DNA of 64,000 nt from Megamerina dolium (GCA_963854835.1 OY978525.1:42861554-42925553), one strand, 5' to 3'. Positions 35,964 to 49,529 are shown, counted from the first letter of the stretch. Program-made: numbers and translations. The notes: generated by a model not told the origin, from the sequence alone.

Positions 35964-38681
35964 TTTTTTTTTTTTGTTATTGGATCTTTCTAAATTACTT
36001 AGAAACTAACAATAAGTAATCAAATCTTACAAACTAACTAAAATTATGTGATATTCCCAACGTTCCATCAAAATTTGTTGTGTCGCGAGGTATAGCAATT
36101 TCACAGCATATTCAGTGTGTCTTTTCTTTTTAATCGACGATGCCCCGTGCTCAGCAACAATTGCCTAGCAAGGGGATTCGGATGATTGTGTAATTTTTGA
36201 ATGTAGCTTCTGCAGGACATTGCAACTTCCTCAGAAATTGTGTGTACATTTAAATCTCGATGGATGTTAACGTTCCTCATATACCAAGGCGCGTTTACAA
36301 TAATTCGCAGACATTTGGATTGCATTCGCTGCAATTTATCGATATTTGAGGGAGATGCGGTGCCCCAAAACTGAATACCATAAATCCAAATTGGCTTCAG
36401 GATTGCTTTATATAATAGCACTTTGTATTTGAGATTCAACTTTGATCTTTTGTGTAACAGCCACCATAACTGATTAATTTTAAGCTTGATCTGAGTTTTC
36501 TTTGCCTCTATGTGATTTTTCCATGTCAGCCTTCTGTCGAGGTGAATACCCAAGTACTTTGTTGAGGAACATTGTGGAACTGATTGGCCTTTAATATTAA
36601 GTAGGCGACATGTATCTAGCCTTAGCGTGAAGGTTACATGTACGCTATTTGATCATTGACTTTTATACGCCATTTTGCTAGCCAGATTTCGAGAGAATCG
36701 ACATGAGTCTGCAGGAGTTTAGTAAGCTTCTATGGGGTTAGAGCGAGAGCACAATATTGCCGTATCATCAGCAAAGGTCGATATGAATGTATAGTTATTG
36801 TTGGGCATATCTGAAGTGTATAAGAGATACAGTAAGGGGCCCAAAACGCTTCCTTGAGGAACGCCAGCGTGAATATCTAATGGATTTGTTGTGTAATCCT
36901 TGTGATGTACGAGAAATTGTCTTTTCGTGAGGTAGCTACTAAGCAATGAGGAGACATTTGCAGGCAGTAATAGTTTGAGTTTGTAAATAAGGCCATCGTG
37001 CCATACTTTATCGAAAGCTTGAGTGATATCAAGAAAGACAGCTGAGCAATACTTTTTTTCTTCAAAAGTGTTCCTTATCAGAGTTACAATGCGGTGGACT
37101 TGTTCTATTGTGCCGTGCTGTTTTCTAAATCCAAACTGATGTTGAGGAATCAGTTGGTTGAGATTAATAAATGGAGTTATATTCATGACAAGTAGCTTTT
37201 CGAATACTTTAGAAAGTAGAGGCAGGAGGCTGATAGGTCTGTACGATGCAACTTTTGTAGGGTCTTTTCCTGGTTTTGCTATCATAATAATTTTTGAAGT
37301 TTTCCAGCATTTGGGATAGTGTTTAATACGAAGGATAGCATTGAAAATGTGCATGAGATGAATTACTGAAGCCGGAGGTACCTCTTGTATCATTTTACCG
37401 GTAATTTTATCTGGACCAGGTGATATTTTTGGGTTTAAATATTTATAAATTGCTTTGAATATGTCCTTTTTTTTAATTTTGAGCGTTATTGAGCAAGGTT
37501 GAGAAGTTAATTTTGGTAATGAGGACTGAGAAGAGTGTGGATTGGGTGTAAACACACTTTTTAGTTGGTTTGCAAAAGCCAAACCCTTCTCACAGTTGCT
37601 TCTAGCCCAATTACCGTCACTCAAACGGATGGGGGAATCAGTGAGAATTGGCCGATTTGAGTTTTTTGCTGATTTCCACAAAGAGTAGTCTGACGCTTCA
37701 CCTGGTGTTAATTTCGCTATGTGCTCTTCTAACTCTTTGTTTTTTTTATTTTTTAAGGCTTGCTTTAACTTTCGAGTGCAGTGCTGTAGCTGTCTTTTCA
37801 GATTCGGTGATCTGAATTCTTGCCATTGTCTTCGTAGTCTTCTTTTCTGTCTTACTAGCAATTCAATATCGGCTGGTGTGTATGGGTTATAGTTTGATTG
37901 CTTGCATACCTTTGTGCAGGTGGCTGAGCTGAGAGCTAATGAGAGCAGCTGGTTGAATTTTTCGAGTGCTGAGTCTACATCGTGTCCATTTCTTAATACA
38001 GTACTCAGAGGAAGATGGGAGTTTATATATTTCTTGAATTTTGACCAGTCTATTTTCTTTCTAACGCAAATGCCTTGGGGGCTTGGTGATTTTATAGATA
38101 TTACCGTGGGTGAGTGGTCAGATGATAGATCATAATTACACTCTGTGGAGATATTTTCCATCTGCAAACCTTTGGCGACTCCAAAGTCTATGAGATCGGG
38201 TATTTTCCTCTTGTCCGTCGGCCAATATGTCGGTTGACCATTTGAAATAACATCGTAGCCGTGGTTAGTGATGATTGAACATAGTCTTCTGCCTTTTGGA
38301 GTTATTAAGCGGGAGCCCCAGTGAGTGTGTTTGGCGTTGAAATCGCCAGAAACCAAGAATTTGCTACCAAGAGTTGAGAAAAATTCATTATATTGCTGTT
38401 CGGTTATACTGTATCTTGGGGGACAGTATATCGCAGATATTACTAGCTTAGAGATGTATTCTTCCAGGCATATAGATGTTGCTTGCAAGTAGACGCTACT
38501 GAAATCTTCGAGAACATGATGTTTTATTCTGCTTTTTATCAATATGGAAGTTCCTCCGCGTGCCTTACCATGCGGATGATTTGTGGTGTACAGTTTGTAA
38601 TATGGTATTTGGTAGCAATTTTTGTCAGTGAAATGGATCTCAGATATCATCATTATGTCGATCTGGCTGGATTCAAGGAAT
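35964..38681 (-). mobile_element. Jockey-clade LINE copy J2, 5'-truncated
   Basis: A poly(A) tail (T12 on the plus strand, 35964-35975) marks the 3' end. Homology to copy J1 (58313-62895) starts at the FLE.SQIDIMM segment at 38681, so ORF1 and the first few codons of ORF2 are missing. No target duplication was found. Protein identity to J1 is very high across ORF2, implying that both are recent. Confidence 0.92.
36101..38681 (-). pseudogene. Jockey ORF2 (endonuclease and reverse transcriptase), copy J2
   Basis: Endonuclease motifs are VSGDFNAKHTHWGS, IPDLIDF and SSDHSPTVI. RT motifs are YRPISLLPLLSKVFEK, FLDITQAFDKVW, GVPQGSVLGPLLY and the catalytic FADDTAIL near 36760. A stop or frameshift at 36719-36721 (after PIEAY) separates the C-terminal part at 36553-36101, which has the HxKxxxIKxxINQLWWL region and the YKAILKPIW motif. 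The frame is open for 676 codons, among the longest in the window. Confidence 0.92.
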
Positions 38682-38943
38682 CCATCCATTAAAGCAATAA
38701 CTACAATAGATGGTGAGCTCACGGATAGAATACGTGTGAAAAAAAGCATATAGAAAATGCAAATTCTCTGAGTCAGTTTCAGTTCTTTAGTTTCCTTTGA
38801 TTTTCAGTTTGTGTGTGACTATACACTATTGCTTTTATACGTATTGTATTGTATTTGCCTAATATTTTATCCTCGTATTTATCGTTATTATTCGTTTATT
38901 ATTCCTTGGTTGCTCTCTCAACACACACACACACACAATATGT
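38682..38943. other. Flank between LINE J2 and copy A4
   Basis: AT-rich sequence with a short (AC)n run at about 38921-38937. No gene is seen. Confidence 0.5.
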
Positions 38944-41592
38944 TGTTACGTTTTTATTTTGTGAACGTTTAATTCTATTTGAACCAACCTTGTTCGATCA
39001 CTGGATTTAGTTAATAATAATTGCAACACTTAGTTTGTACAACTATATACAGCAACAATTTATTTAATCAACTCTGTTTATAATCAACTATTTACAATAA
39101 TTCGTTTAATGTGCTTACAACTTTTGCCTTTGATATTGTATAGATATTTGCGCAATCACGTTCGGGATTCGATTGATTTGAATTTGTCATCACTGGCTCT
39201 ACTTATACTCTGTTGGCAACACTCCAGAATCTTCCTTTAACGTTGTCGAGATACATCTATTTCTTTCTCGCTGGCGTGTTCTGGTCATCGCCTATTTCTT
39301 TTTGTTGACATTCGTTCCGATGCTGCCTACATTCGTGTCAGTCACAATAGCGATGAGTAACCAACTATCGATACTCGTTACGCTGCCCTCCTCTTAACCT
39401 TGTTCGTCCCGAACAAGTTTTTATACTTCCTTCCGATATGGCGCAAGTCGCTCCAAGTGCACTATTTTAAACTTTGCTCTCTTATTCCAGGCACCTTGAA
39501 TACGATACACTACGTCATTTATCTTTGCTATAATCTCATATGGTCCTTCCTAATGAGTCTGTAGTTTCGGGGACAGGCCTTTCTTTCGTTGTGGATTATG
39601 AAGCATTACAAGCTCTGCTTCAAGAACCCTTTTGAATTAACTTTCAAGTTATACCTGGCCTTCGTCTTACCGCTTATCATCTGCGACTGCTCTCTGATTA
39701 ACTGATGTACTTCATCCAACTGTTCCCGTTTTTCGCTAGCATAATTACCTTCGGTTGATCTCGTTGGTATTACGACTCCAAATTTTAAATCAGCTGGCAG
39801 TCTTAACTCGTTTCCAAAAATTGCCATTGCTGGTGTAGTAGCCGTCGTATCACGTTGCGCTCATCTATATGCCATGAGGAACATTGGTATATGTACATCC
39901 CAGTCTCTTTGGTATTTATCTACGACTTTTCTCAAATATTCCTCCAAGGTACGGTTAAATCGTTCTACCATGCCATCAGATTGTGGATGCAAAGGTGTTG
40001 TACGAGTTTTGTATATACCCAGCATACGGCATATCTCTTGGAATACAACTGATTCGAAATTTCGACCTTGGTCTGAGTGTAACTCCATCGGTACACCAAA
40101 ACGAGTAACCCATTGGTTGACGAATACATCCGCAACTGTACTAGCTTCCTGATTTGGAATGGGGTATACTTCAGGCCATTTACTGAAGTAATCTATAACC
40201 ACCAGAACATACTTGTTCCCTGAGTTACTTGTTGGAAATGGTCCAGCTATGTCTATAGAAATTCGCTCAAATGGAGCAACGACGGTGTATTGGTGCATCT
40301 TACCTCGACTTTTCTTATTGGGACCTTTAGCCATTGCACATTGCTTACACTTCCAAATCCAATCAGTGACATGGTCATGACATCCAACCCAATAAAATCG
40401 TTTCTTTATTTTCACGACGGTTTTGGCGATGCCCAAATGCCCTCCACTGAAAGCATTGTGATACTCAGCTATGACTTCGTTTGTTTTTGCCTTGGGTACC
40501 ACTAGAAGATTATTAGTGACTTTTTCATCTCCACTTACCCATGCTCGGAATAAACATCCGTCTAGTAAGTGCAGGCTTACACATTGCACTCGTTCGGTGG
40601 TCCATGACTCCTCCGGCAATATATTCGTAAATGTCGACAATGTGCTCCTTGCTTTCCACTCGAGAACAATGTTTACATTCCATTTTGAAAGGACGACTAG
40701 ATGAGCATCCGCGTTGCCGTGATGTCCTCCTTTACGATGCTTGATAGTAAAATCATAACTCTGCAGCTTTTCAATTCAGCGCGCCAATTGTCCTTCTGGA
40801 TTTTTAAATTGTAATAACCACCTTAGCGCTGAGTGGTTAGTTCTTAGATGAAATGACTGACCGTACAAGTATTTATGGAAATACTTTACTGATGCAAGTA
40901 ATGCGAGCAACTCTCTTCGAGTGACACAGTAGTTTCTTTCTCGCTTCGACAGGATTTTACTGTAATATGCTATTACTTTTTCTAGCCCACCTATGATCTG
41001 AGAGAGTACATCAGCCATTCCATAGCCACTCGCATCTGTGTCCAAAACAAAATTTTGACCAGGTACTGGATACGCTAATACTGGTGCTGAACAAAGTATT
41101 TCTTTCAGCTGTTCGAATGCTTCTATTGTTCATCACCCGATACAAATGGTTTGTTCTTTCTTGTTAACTCATGCAGACTGCTGGCGATGTTTGCAAATCC
41201 AGGAACAAATCGTTTATAGTAGGTACATAAGCCTAGGAAGCTTCTTAACTGGTGAAGATTCAAAGGAATAGCCCATTCTTGTACTGCTGCTACTTTCTCC
41301 TCGTCGGTATGTACCCCTTCTGTTGTTACTTTATGACCAAGATATTTAACTTCTTGCCTGAAGAGTAAACACTTTTTCATATTCAGTTTAAGCCCTGCTG
41401 ATTGTATAAGCTTCTTTTAACGCTTTCTTTTAACTTTTCCAGGTGGTCGTTAAATCTTTTCCCATCACGATAATGTCATCGAGGTACACCAAGCATGTTT
41501 TCCAGTGTAGTCCGCTGAGTACACGCTCTATCAAACGTTCGAAAGTAGCTGGTGCGTTGCATAAACCAAATGGGATCACTGTAAATTGCATA
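38944..41592 (-). mobile_element. Family A Gypsy copy A4, 3' half only
   Basis: A complete 3' LTR (38944-39382, TGTTACG start, TATA box present) is followed by pol code up to the reverse transcriptase palm, where it is cut at about 41590 and replaced by SINE sequence. The LTR is preceded by ATGT. Gag, protease and the 5' LTR are absent. Confidence 0.9.
39470..41592 (-). pseudogene. pol: pol remains of copy A4
   Basis: The integrase C-terminus is at 39827-39470 and retains the alanine codon at the site that is a stop in A1. The core is at 40640-39861 (IDIAGPFP, HSDQGRNFES, MVERFNR). A deletion of about 40 codons removes the linker between ESWTTERVQ and the zinc-binding domain. RNase H is at 41045-40776 and the RT connection at 41380-41123. 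The palm (41590-41430) keeps YLDDIIVMGKD. Confidence 0.88.
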
Positions 41593-41812
41593 CCAACAGC
41601 AACAATTTGCCATGGAAAAGCTTCTAAAAGAACTCTGTAACAACGCTCAGAAAAAGTGATGTCGCAAGAGTTTTGCCGCTCGGAACTGGCTAAAAGAAGT
41701 AGGTCCCTTCTAATACAGTCCAAAATTTAACACGCACAACAGTAATGGAAGAGAAGCTTGGCCAATGAGCCCTTCGGGGCTTTAAGTACCACATATTTAT
41801 TTTTTATTTATT
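41593..41812 (+). mobile_element. SINE copy 4, 5'-truncated
   Basis: Plus-strand sequence from the middle of the SINE body (CAACAATTTGCCATGG) to CCACATATTTATTTTT. The tRNA head is missing. Its left border lies directly against family A palm code, so a target duplication cannot be read. Confidence 0.85.
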
Positions 41813-42868
41813 AAAGACATATGTGTTTAATGTAGAATAGTACTTCCCGTGTATATTTGCTGGACGTATGTGACTTGCGATGGTTGGATATGTTTGGACA
41901 ATGCAGGTAATTGCTAATTCTTCATAATTTTTTTTTGTGATTTTAGGCAATGATAGACTCAGCCTCTTATTTCTTATTTGATTTCTTATATGCTTGTCTG
42001 TTTTATGTTGTATATGGCGGCTCGTCGTTGTTTATGTCATACAATACATGTGATATTCCATGGTTCTCCGAGACCACGATCGATTTGTAAATTTTCGAGC
42101 CAGCTATATAGCACGTAAGTTTACTGCTATGGTGCTGCATTTATTCATCGCCATTGCTCGCTATATTTTATTGGCCATGTGTTTATTATTATGACGCGAG
42201 CATTTTTTTGAGGAATTTGTTTTCTTGTTTTTCGTGTCATGTTTTCCAAAATTATGTTTGTTTAGTTTTATTCCTTTTTTTTTGGCTCTCCTTGAATGGC
42301 GAAGCTCAAGGCTCGCATACGCCAGGTTGTCCTACAATGAATATAAACATCTTATTTATTGCAAGTATGTAACAGCATGGATCACTGATACTGTCTGTGT
42401 CTACAGAACAGCTGTTTCAGCTCAACTATAAAGACTCTCAAAAACGAAGTATCCACTCGAAAGAAAACAGATCAGCATAAGAATGTCTCATCAGCTCATT
42501 ACCTCATGTAGACCGGGTCGTGTCTGCAGGACTGCAGGAAAAGATAATCGCAGCGATCTCACTTGACCCACGCCGACAATCGGAAGTACACCTTTCCCGA
42601 ACTCACCTGAGATCCCGAAACGATCTGTTGGTATACGACAAGTAAAACTGACTCACATAAATTTTTGCTTCGTGTATAAAATTGCAGATATTGTTAATTG
42701 TTTTTACCTCTTTTGGAGACATATCAACATCAGGACACCATATTTTTTTAGCATATTAGGGAAGATCTCGGTGAAAGCTCCACCTTTATATTTCAACGGC
42801 TCGCAAAAATCGGTATTCCACTCGTCATCAAGTTCCAAACGATATCAGCTTGGATTGTAGCCTATCAA
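41813..42868. other. Interval of unknown content
   Basis: No frame longer than 72 codons and no match to the families in this window. It may include the decayed 3' part of the minus-strand LINE whose RT begins at 42869, since it lies directly downstream of that code. Confidence 0.4.
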
Positions 42869-43737
42869 CTACCTCCCAAGTTGCTCACCAAAACACACAA
42901 TGACAAAATCATCCGCAAACTGGTAGAGCAAAGTCGCATCATCTTCCACGCTGTGAAGCCGCGTTGTGTATAGATTGAAAAGCGTTGAAAGACAGCTGCC
43001 CTGAGGAAGCCCATCACCGATCTCAATACTCTCGTCGCCGAGCCTCAAAACACGCTTGAATAAAAAACTCAGTATCCACCTTGAAAAAATAAAAGGTATG
43101 TTCGTAGACCCCAACATGTGCTTAAGTAACTCGATCCTGACGCAATTATACGCATTTGAGATGTCAACCGTCAGCAAGGCCACCCTCAGCCCAGCCATCT
43201 TCAACATTGCAATCCTGTGCATCATGTCGTTAAGACATTGAGCAGCAGAGTTTCCATTGCGATACCGAAATCATCTGAAAGGGAATGAAATCAAAGAACT
43301 TATCATGGATTTAATCATTAGACTGAATGTTTTTAAGAAAATTGAAATGAGTGAAATAGGTCTGAAAATTTTAAAATTATTGAGATCTTTGTCCTACTTG
43401 GGTATGGGTACAATTTAGATGTCCCTCCAAGATTCTCTCAAACGACAATCTGCAACCGCACCATTGAAGGACGTCAAAATTGCCCTCAAGCCAAGACCCG
43501 GCACCGTTCTAAGCATTTCATACGTGATGTCATCACGCCCACCGACGGACGGTCCGCACTTAATGCTAAGTACCCCAGTTAATTCCTCAAAGGTGAAAAC
43601 GTCGTCAAAAGCCGCCTGTGTCCGCGAGAGTTACATGTTACTCCACCGAGCAACTACAACAACCACCAGCAAAGCCAGCGCGTCGCGATTACACAAGCAC
43701 TTCACTTAAAATGCTTATTTAGAATTTATTTGCAATC
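42869..43737 (-). pseudogene. LINE R, reverse transcriptase half (split by element D)
   Basis: Minus-strand RT code: FTFEELTGVL near 43590, RPISLISIF near 43370, LLTVDISNAYNCVRIELL near 43180, the GLPQGSCLS motif near 43020 and the catalytic FADDFVIV near 42900. Stops and frameshifts are frequent. The matching endonuclease half lies on the same strand at 63095-63868, on the far side of element D, so the two were one element. The clade is uncertain (I/Jockey group by endonuclease type). Confidence 0.78.
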
Positions 43738-43987
43738 TATAAACTTTGTTAATTAAGCTTAATATTTAGGCCAATCATTTTTTGCGCATTATGTATTAAT
43801 TTCTTATTGCTCAATAAGCTAATTCAATATTATAAGTAGTATGTATTAATTTCTTATTGCTCAATAAGCTAATTCAATATTATAAGTAGAAGTAAAATCA
43901 GATTTTTCAGTTCAGTTGATCATTGTCATTTCTTTAAATTTAATAAATTGTAATTTTTTTATTGAACTCGGAGTATCAAACTTATAA
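43738..43987 (+). repeat. 5' LTR of element D (start uncertain)
   Basis: It contains a 50-bp unit at 43791-43840 repeated at 43841-43890, then TTTTTCAGTTCAGTTGATC, which looks like an initiator, an AATAAA-like TTTAATAAATTG and an end at CTTATAA just before the primer site. The 3' LTR matches from the first unit onward with few changes. Confidence 0.75.
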
Positions 43988-43988
43988 T

Positions 43989-44004
43989 TGGCGCAGTCTC
44001 GCGG
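43989..44004 (+). other. Primer binding site of element D
   Basis: TGGCGCAGTC matches the serine-tRNA-type site of 17.6/297-like elements for ten bases and then diverges (TCGCGG). It sits directly at the LTR end. Confidence 0.6.
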
Positions 44005-44231
44005 AACGTCTTGTCGGGAATAAAAACGAAAAAGGACAAAAAAAAAAGTGTTATAATATATAAAAATATTTATATTTATCCGTGAACCGAAACCTTTTAA
44101 GTTAAAAGCTATTTACATGCTGAAAAAAAATTCAAAGAAAATTTAATTAAAAATAAATATAAAAAAAAAAATGAAAAAGAAAAATAAAACTGTGTTGTAC
44201 ATAACTTTTTGACGGAATATCAAAGAGTACA

Positions 44232-44404
44232 TGGTGAGGGCATATCACCAGTGCACACAGTAGAAAAAAGTACATATCAAAAATAAAAATCGGTGAAGGC
44301 ATATCACCGAGTAGAAAAAAAATAATCATAAAACATCATATTCATCGGTGAAGGAATATCACCGAGGTGAACATAATAGTATTCATCGCGAAGGTATATC
44401 ACCG
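44232..44404 (+). repeat. Array of four hairpin repeats in leader of element D
   Basis: Units lie at 44232-44250, 44291-44309, 44346-44364 and 44387-44404. The consensus is CGGTGAAGGCATATCACCG: a six-base stem with a seven-base loop. Unit 1 reads TGGTGA…TCACCA, so both sides of the outer pair have changed together. Unit 4 is one base short on the left arm. Function is unknown; a packaging, translation or protein-binding role is possible. Confidence 0.8.
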
Positions 44405-45570
44405 AGGTGAAAAAGCAGATTCCCGACGAAGTTTTCAAACTTCTCAAGACGTAGAACCAGCTCTAGAATGATCAACGCTCCAGCATTATTTATAATCCTG
44501 TAAAGTCATAAACAATAAAACTATAAATCAATAAATTGGGAAGTAGGGCTCTAGAAAAATCTAAAAATATATCAAAAAGAATCTACCAATAAAATATATA
44601 ATTAAGTCTATAAAAATCAAGTACTATTTATAGTAAAACCTATATTTAACAAATTCTAAATTTATCGCACGAGGATTAGGGCAATTTGCGATGGCAACAC
44701 TGCTGAAAATTGTCTATTGTGAATTTTTCTCCATCCATTTTACAAAATATTAGGTGTGTTCGCTAACAAAAAACTTTCAACAATTGTTAACAGTTTTCAA
44801 CATAAAAAGTGTTGGCGAACAAATAAATCCAGCTGTCAATTACGAACGGTGAATGTCAGTTTACGAAGTTTCTGATAATTTTCAGTTCACGTACTTCTTG
44901 TAGATTTTCTCATATCGAGAGTGATAGATGACAGAAATTGATAGTGATAGTAATGTAAGTGGACAGACCTAATAAAACAGCAATCAGCCGTTTAGTTAAT
45001 CCGCAATACTGCTGTCTGTCAGGTTATTATTTTATTCGGATTAAGTGCTCCGGTAATCCGGAATTAGGCTGCCGTCTGTCTAGGCCATTAACATGCAATC
45101 TGTTGATAGCAACGTGATCTAGTAAAAATGATCATTTTGTTGGTGGCATCAAGAATTTATGAATACAGCGATAGTGTTGTTTAGATGTAATATTCAAACA
45201 TACTATCATTAAAGTTACCCAAAATTTAAGAATACTGTTTTTTAAATGGGTGTAAACTCTGACGAACACTCAAATTGTACCTTCCAACGAGTAACAGGTT
45301 ATTTCAGGAAAAAAACTTGTAAACATTAATTTTTTATAAATACAATTCTTTTTTAAAGAAATTTCAACAAAATTCTGCAATCATTGAGTAAAATTTAAAA
45401 AATTTCATATAGATTTTAATTATCTAATATACAATTTACAAAAAAAATCATATTTTATATTGTATAAGTAAAGATTACAGTGTCAATTTATACGGAATTT
45501 TATTGCAGGAATGAATAAGCAAGCAACACGCTCATATGTGCGAAAGTATTTAAAAAAAATCACCTTGTTG
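44405..45570. other. Leader of element D or inserted DNA; fold-back and MITE-like pieces
   Basis: No coding match. A fold-back at about 44759-44821 has arms TTCGCTAACA and TGTTGGCGAA around an AACAATTGTT palindrome. At 44961-45085 a segment has loosely inverted ends around GGACAGACC / GTCTGTCTAGG and an internal diverged direct repeat (AATCCG…CTGTC), possibly a MITE. The remainder is AT-rich. Confidence 0.4.
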
Positions 45571-46727
<1,157 letters not shown>

Positions 46728-47194
46728 AAAAACATGCAATATATGCGGTATAGCCTGCATGCTGATTTTAGCGATAATTTTAACAAAATTTCCGATAATA
46801 TCTGCATTGCTGGATCAGAATCCTTTTATCGCACTTTTTATGTATTGTATTTTTAGCAAGTTAGATAATCTTTTAAATTATTATATTTTGAAACTCATTC
46901 CTCCATACTTACTTGTTTGATATTGATTTTCATACTCAAAGGACATGTCACATATGGGCTGCGGATATATAAGGGAAGAAAGGACAATGCCACCAAAATA
47001 ATGTTCATTCAGCGCCTCAAAAAAGTTTGTGACCGCTGTGTCTACCTCGTGTTTCACTACTTCAGTGTTAGAGTGTGCCTTCACCACAACACCTTCGCTC
47101 ATGAAATGATGCTGATCGACTTCGCCACAGCACGAAACATGTATCAGACGGTACCAATATATCAACATCCACAAAGCGACTTGGCTGTCTCCAG
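46728..47194. other. Interval between mini-me element and RTE remnant
   Basis: A 97-codon frame exists on each strand (46881-47174 minus, 46917-47210 plus). Neither shows a known motif. I see nothing else. Confidence 0.4.
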
Positions 47195-48110
47195 ATCATC
47201 ATGTTGTTAGGGAGCGGTATAAAGAAAAACGGAACGTGGAGAGACGGCTTTTCAGGTGTAGGAAGATAGAGGTAGAATTCCAGCGCCTGAGTGGAGATTT
47301 AAATCACAGAGGCTTTCCGTCTTGACAAAAATAGGAATCTGGTTACAGATATCTAGAGCATGAGTTGACAACCATTTTTTAACATGGGCCAGAATAAACT
47401 TAACGTTTTTTCTGCTAGCCGTATCAGTTAATTTTCTTTTACAACTCTAAATACTATTTATTTTTGGTATCGTTTTCGACAACATTCAATGCTTTGGAAA
47501 AACCAACTATTAATCATAAAGCAATAAATAAAGTGAAAAAAGTTTGTCGCCTGGAAACTTTTCTTGGGCGGCAGTTGTCTCGCGAGCCGGAGTCTTTGGA
47601 AGGGAACACTGCTCTAAATTAGTGAATGGCGATGGTAACATTAATTCAGACTGTGGTTAAGGTTCGACCATGAAGAAGTCAAAAGCTGAAGAACAACAAA
47701 GCTGTAGATGCTGATAGCCTCCTTGCCGAGTTGTTTAAGACCGAAGGCGATAAAGTGCTTAAGTTCAGGCACGTACTTAGAAACTCAGATGAAAACATGC
47801 CCGATGACTGAAGTCCCTGTATTTTCTGCTCCATACATAAGAAAGGCGACCCCACAATTTGTATCAGCTACCGTGGAATATGCCTCCTCATCATCGCAAA
47901 CGTTCGAGTACTGTGTGAGGAATTGAAGCTCGTACTTAACAATGTTCCTTATCAATGTGAATTTAGACCTGCAAAATAGACTACATTTTTACATTACTCC
48001 AACCCTGACTCGAGAACAACATTCCGGCACATGCCACCTATTTGACGTTTATAGAGCTGCTGTGGACAGTCCGGCAATGGAATGCCTCTACACATTCGTA
48101 TTGCCGGAAA
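47195..48110 (+). pseudogene. RTE-type LINE remnant
   Basis: Plus-strand code parallels the RTE at 6511-8564: VRERYKEKRNVERRLFR near 47216; NLVTDI near 47335; after about 240 bases of unrelated DNA (47345-47585), KNNKAVDADSLLAELFKTEG near 47690, IHKKGDPTIC near 47834 and YQCEFRP near 47950. A last decayed block (AAVDSPAMECLY) lies near 48055. Stops and deletions are frequent, and it is more diverged than the 6511 copy. Confidence 0.75.
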
Positions 48111-48291
48111 ATTAATTTGTTTTTGCAGAATGTAATTGTAACTCCCGTTATGCATATGAAAATTATAAGTAATTGTACATTTTGTACAAATTTCTTTGTT
48201 CGTTCTTGTTATATTTCTCTCATATTTTTTGTTGATAATAGTTTATCAACTTATTAAAATGTAGCTTTAGAAATTTAAAAAAGTTAAATAT

Positions 48292-49516
48292 TTGGTCCTT
48301 TCAAATTCCTTTATGTTAAGAAAAACAGAACACACTTACAATCTAAGAAATATCACATTACCAACTATTTTTGAAATACCAACACTAACAGACAACACCA
48401 TGCCTACAAACGGACCAACCACAAGCACACTAGATGTTTTTAACGCACTTAAGATCCCAGATGCCATAAAAGATTTGCCAAAATTCGATGGAAACCCCAG
48501 ACTCCTGTTTGAATTCATAAATAACGTAGAAGAAATTTTATCACTCATGCAGCAAACAGATAATACACCACAGGGAGGAGTTTTCTTAAGGGCTATTAGA
48601 AACAAAATTGAGGGCGAAGCAAATGAAGTCCTTAATATGTATGGCACCCAACTAAATTGGGATGAAATTAAAAACAACCTAATATTACATTATTCGGACA
48701 AAAGGACAGAAACGTCACTGATTAGGGACCTTCACATGTTAAAACAAGATAGGAAAACAATGAACAATTCTATAGTGAAGTGATTGAACTACAGTCATCC
48801 CTTCTAAATAACGTTAGGATACATGAAACTGCCTCAAAAAAATAACTTTTTTCAGAAATGTGCTTAACTACATTCCTAAGCGGTATAAAAGAACCCCTAG
48901 GCTCAAACATAAGAGCTATGAGACCCAAATCTTTAGCCGAAGCCTTCAGTTTCTGCATAAAAGAGCAGAACGCAAAGAAACCGAAATATGAAAATAACTA
49001 TCAAAGACCCCATCAATCCCAAAATAACCAACAAAATTTTAACAACTTGAATAAAAACAACCAATACACATAACCAATTCCCCAAACAAACTATGTTCAA
49101 AATAGGGATCAACATGTCGGATCCAACCAAACACAGCAGAGGAATGAACCATTCTTTAAACAAGAAAACAATTCCTCACAAACACGCAGGACACAACAAT
49201 CACAACAGTTCAGAAGTAACAATTCAGGGTATTCCAACTTTAGGCAAAATAGGAACTTAATAATAACCAAAACTTCAGAAACAACTACCATCCCACTAAC
49301 AGCAAACCACAAGAATCAAATAACATAAACACTTTTCAAGCCACCGCAAATAATGAATTCCAAAACCCATTCAACTATCCATCCCACAATACAAATAACC
49401 AATTTCAAAATTTAGATGATTACCAATATATGAACGAAGGAACGGAAGAACTAACGAATATTGAAGAACCACAAAATTTTCGTGTGTCAGCCTCGACGAA
49501 CCGACAGGATACATAA
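48292..49516 (+). pseudogene. gag: gag of element D
   Basis: The first block (48292-48783) has PKFDGNPRLLFEFINNVEEIL and GEANEVLNMYG, the capsid signature of 17.6/297/gypsy Gag. A frameshift at about 48775 leads to LSGIKEPLGSNIRAMRP. The C-terminal part is very rich in Asn and Gln and has no zinc knuckle, as is usual for this group. The code ends with TAA at 49514-49516 and overlaps the pol frame. Confidence 0.85.
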
Positions 49517-49529
49517 ACAAAAATAGACA

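Noticed and set aside
37902..38692. Plus-strand frames opposite Jockey J2, also seen opposite J1
   Set aside because: They recur only because the two Jockey copies are alike and lie antisense to the conserved ORF2.
44232..44404. CRISPR-like array
   Set aside because: Units are self-complementary, short and irregularly spaced inside a retroelement leader of a eukaryote.
46881..47210. Overlapping 97-codon frames on both strands as host genes
   Set aside because: Neither has a recognisable motif and they sit between transposon remnants.
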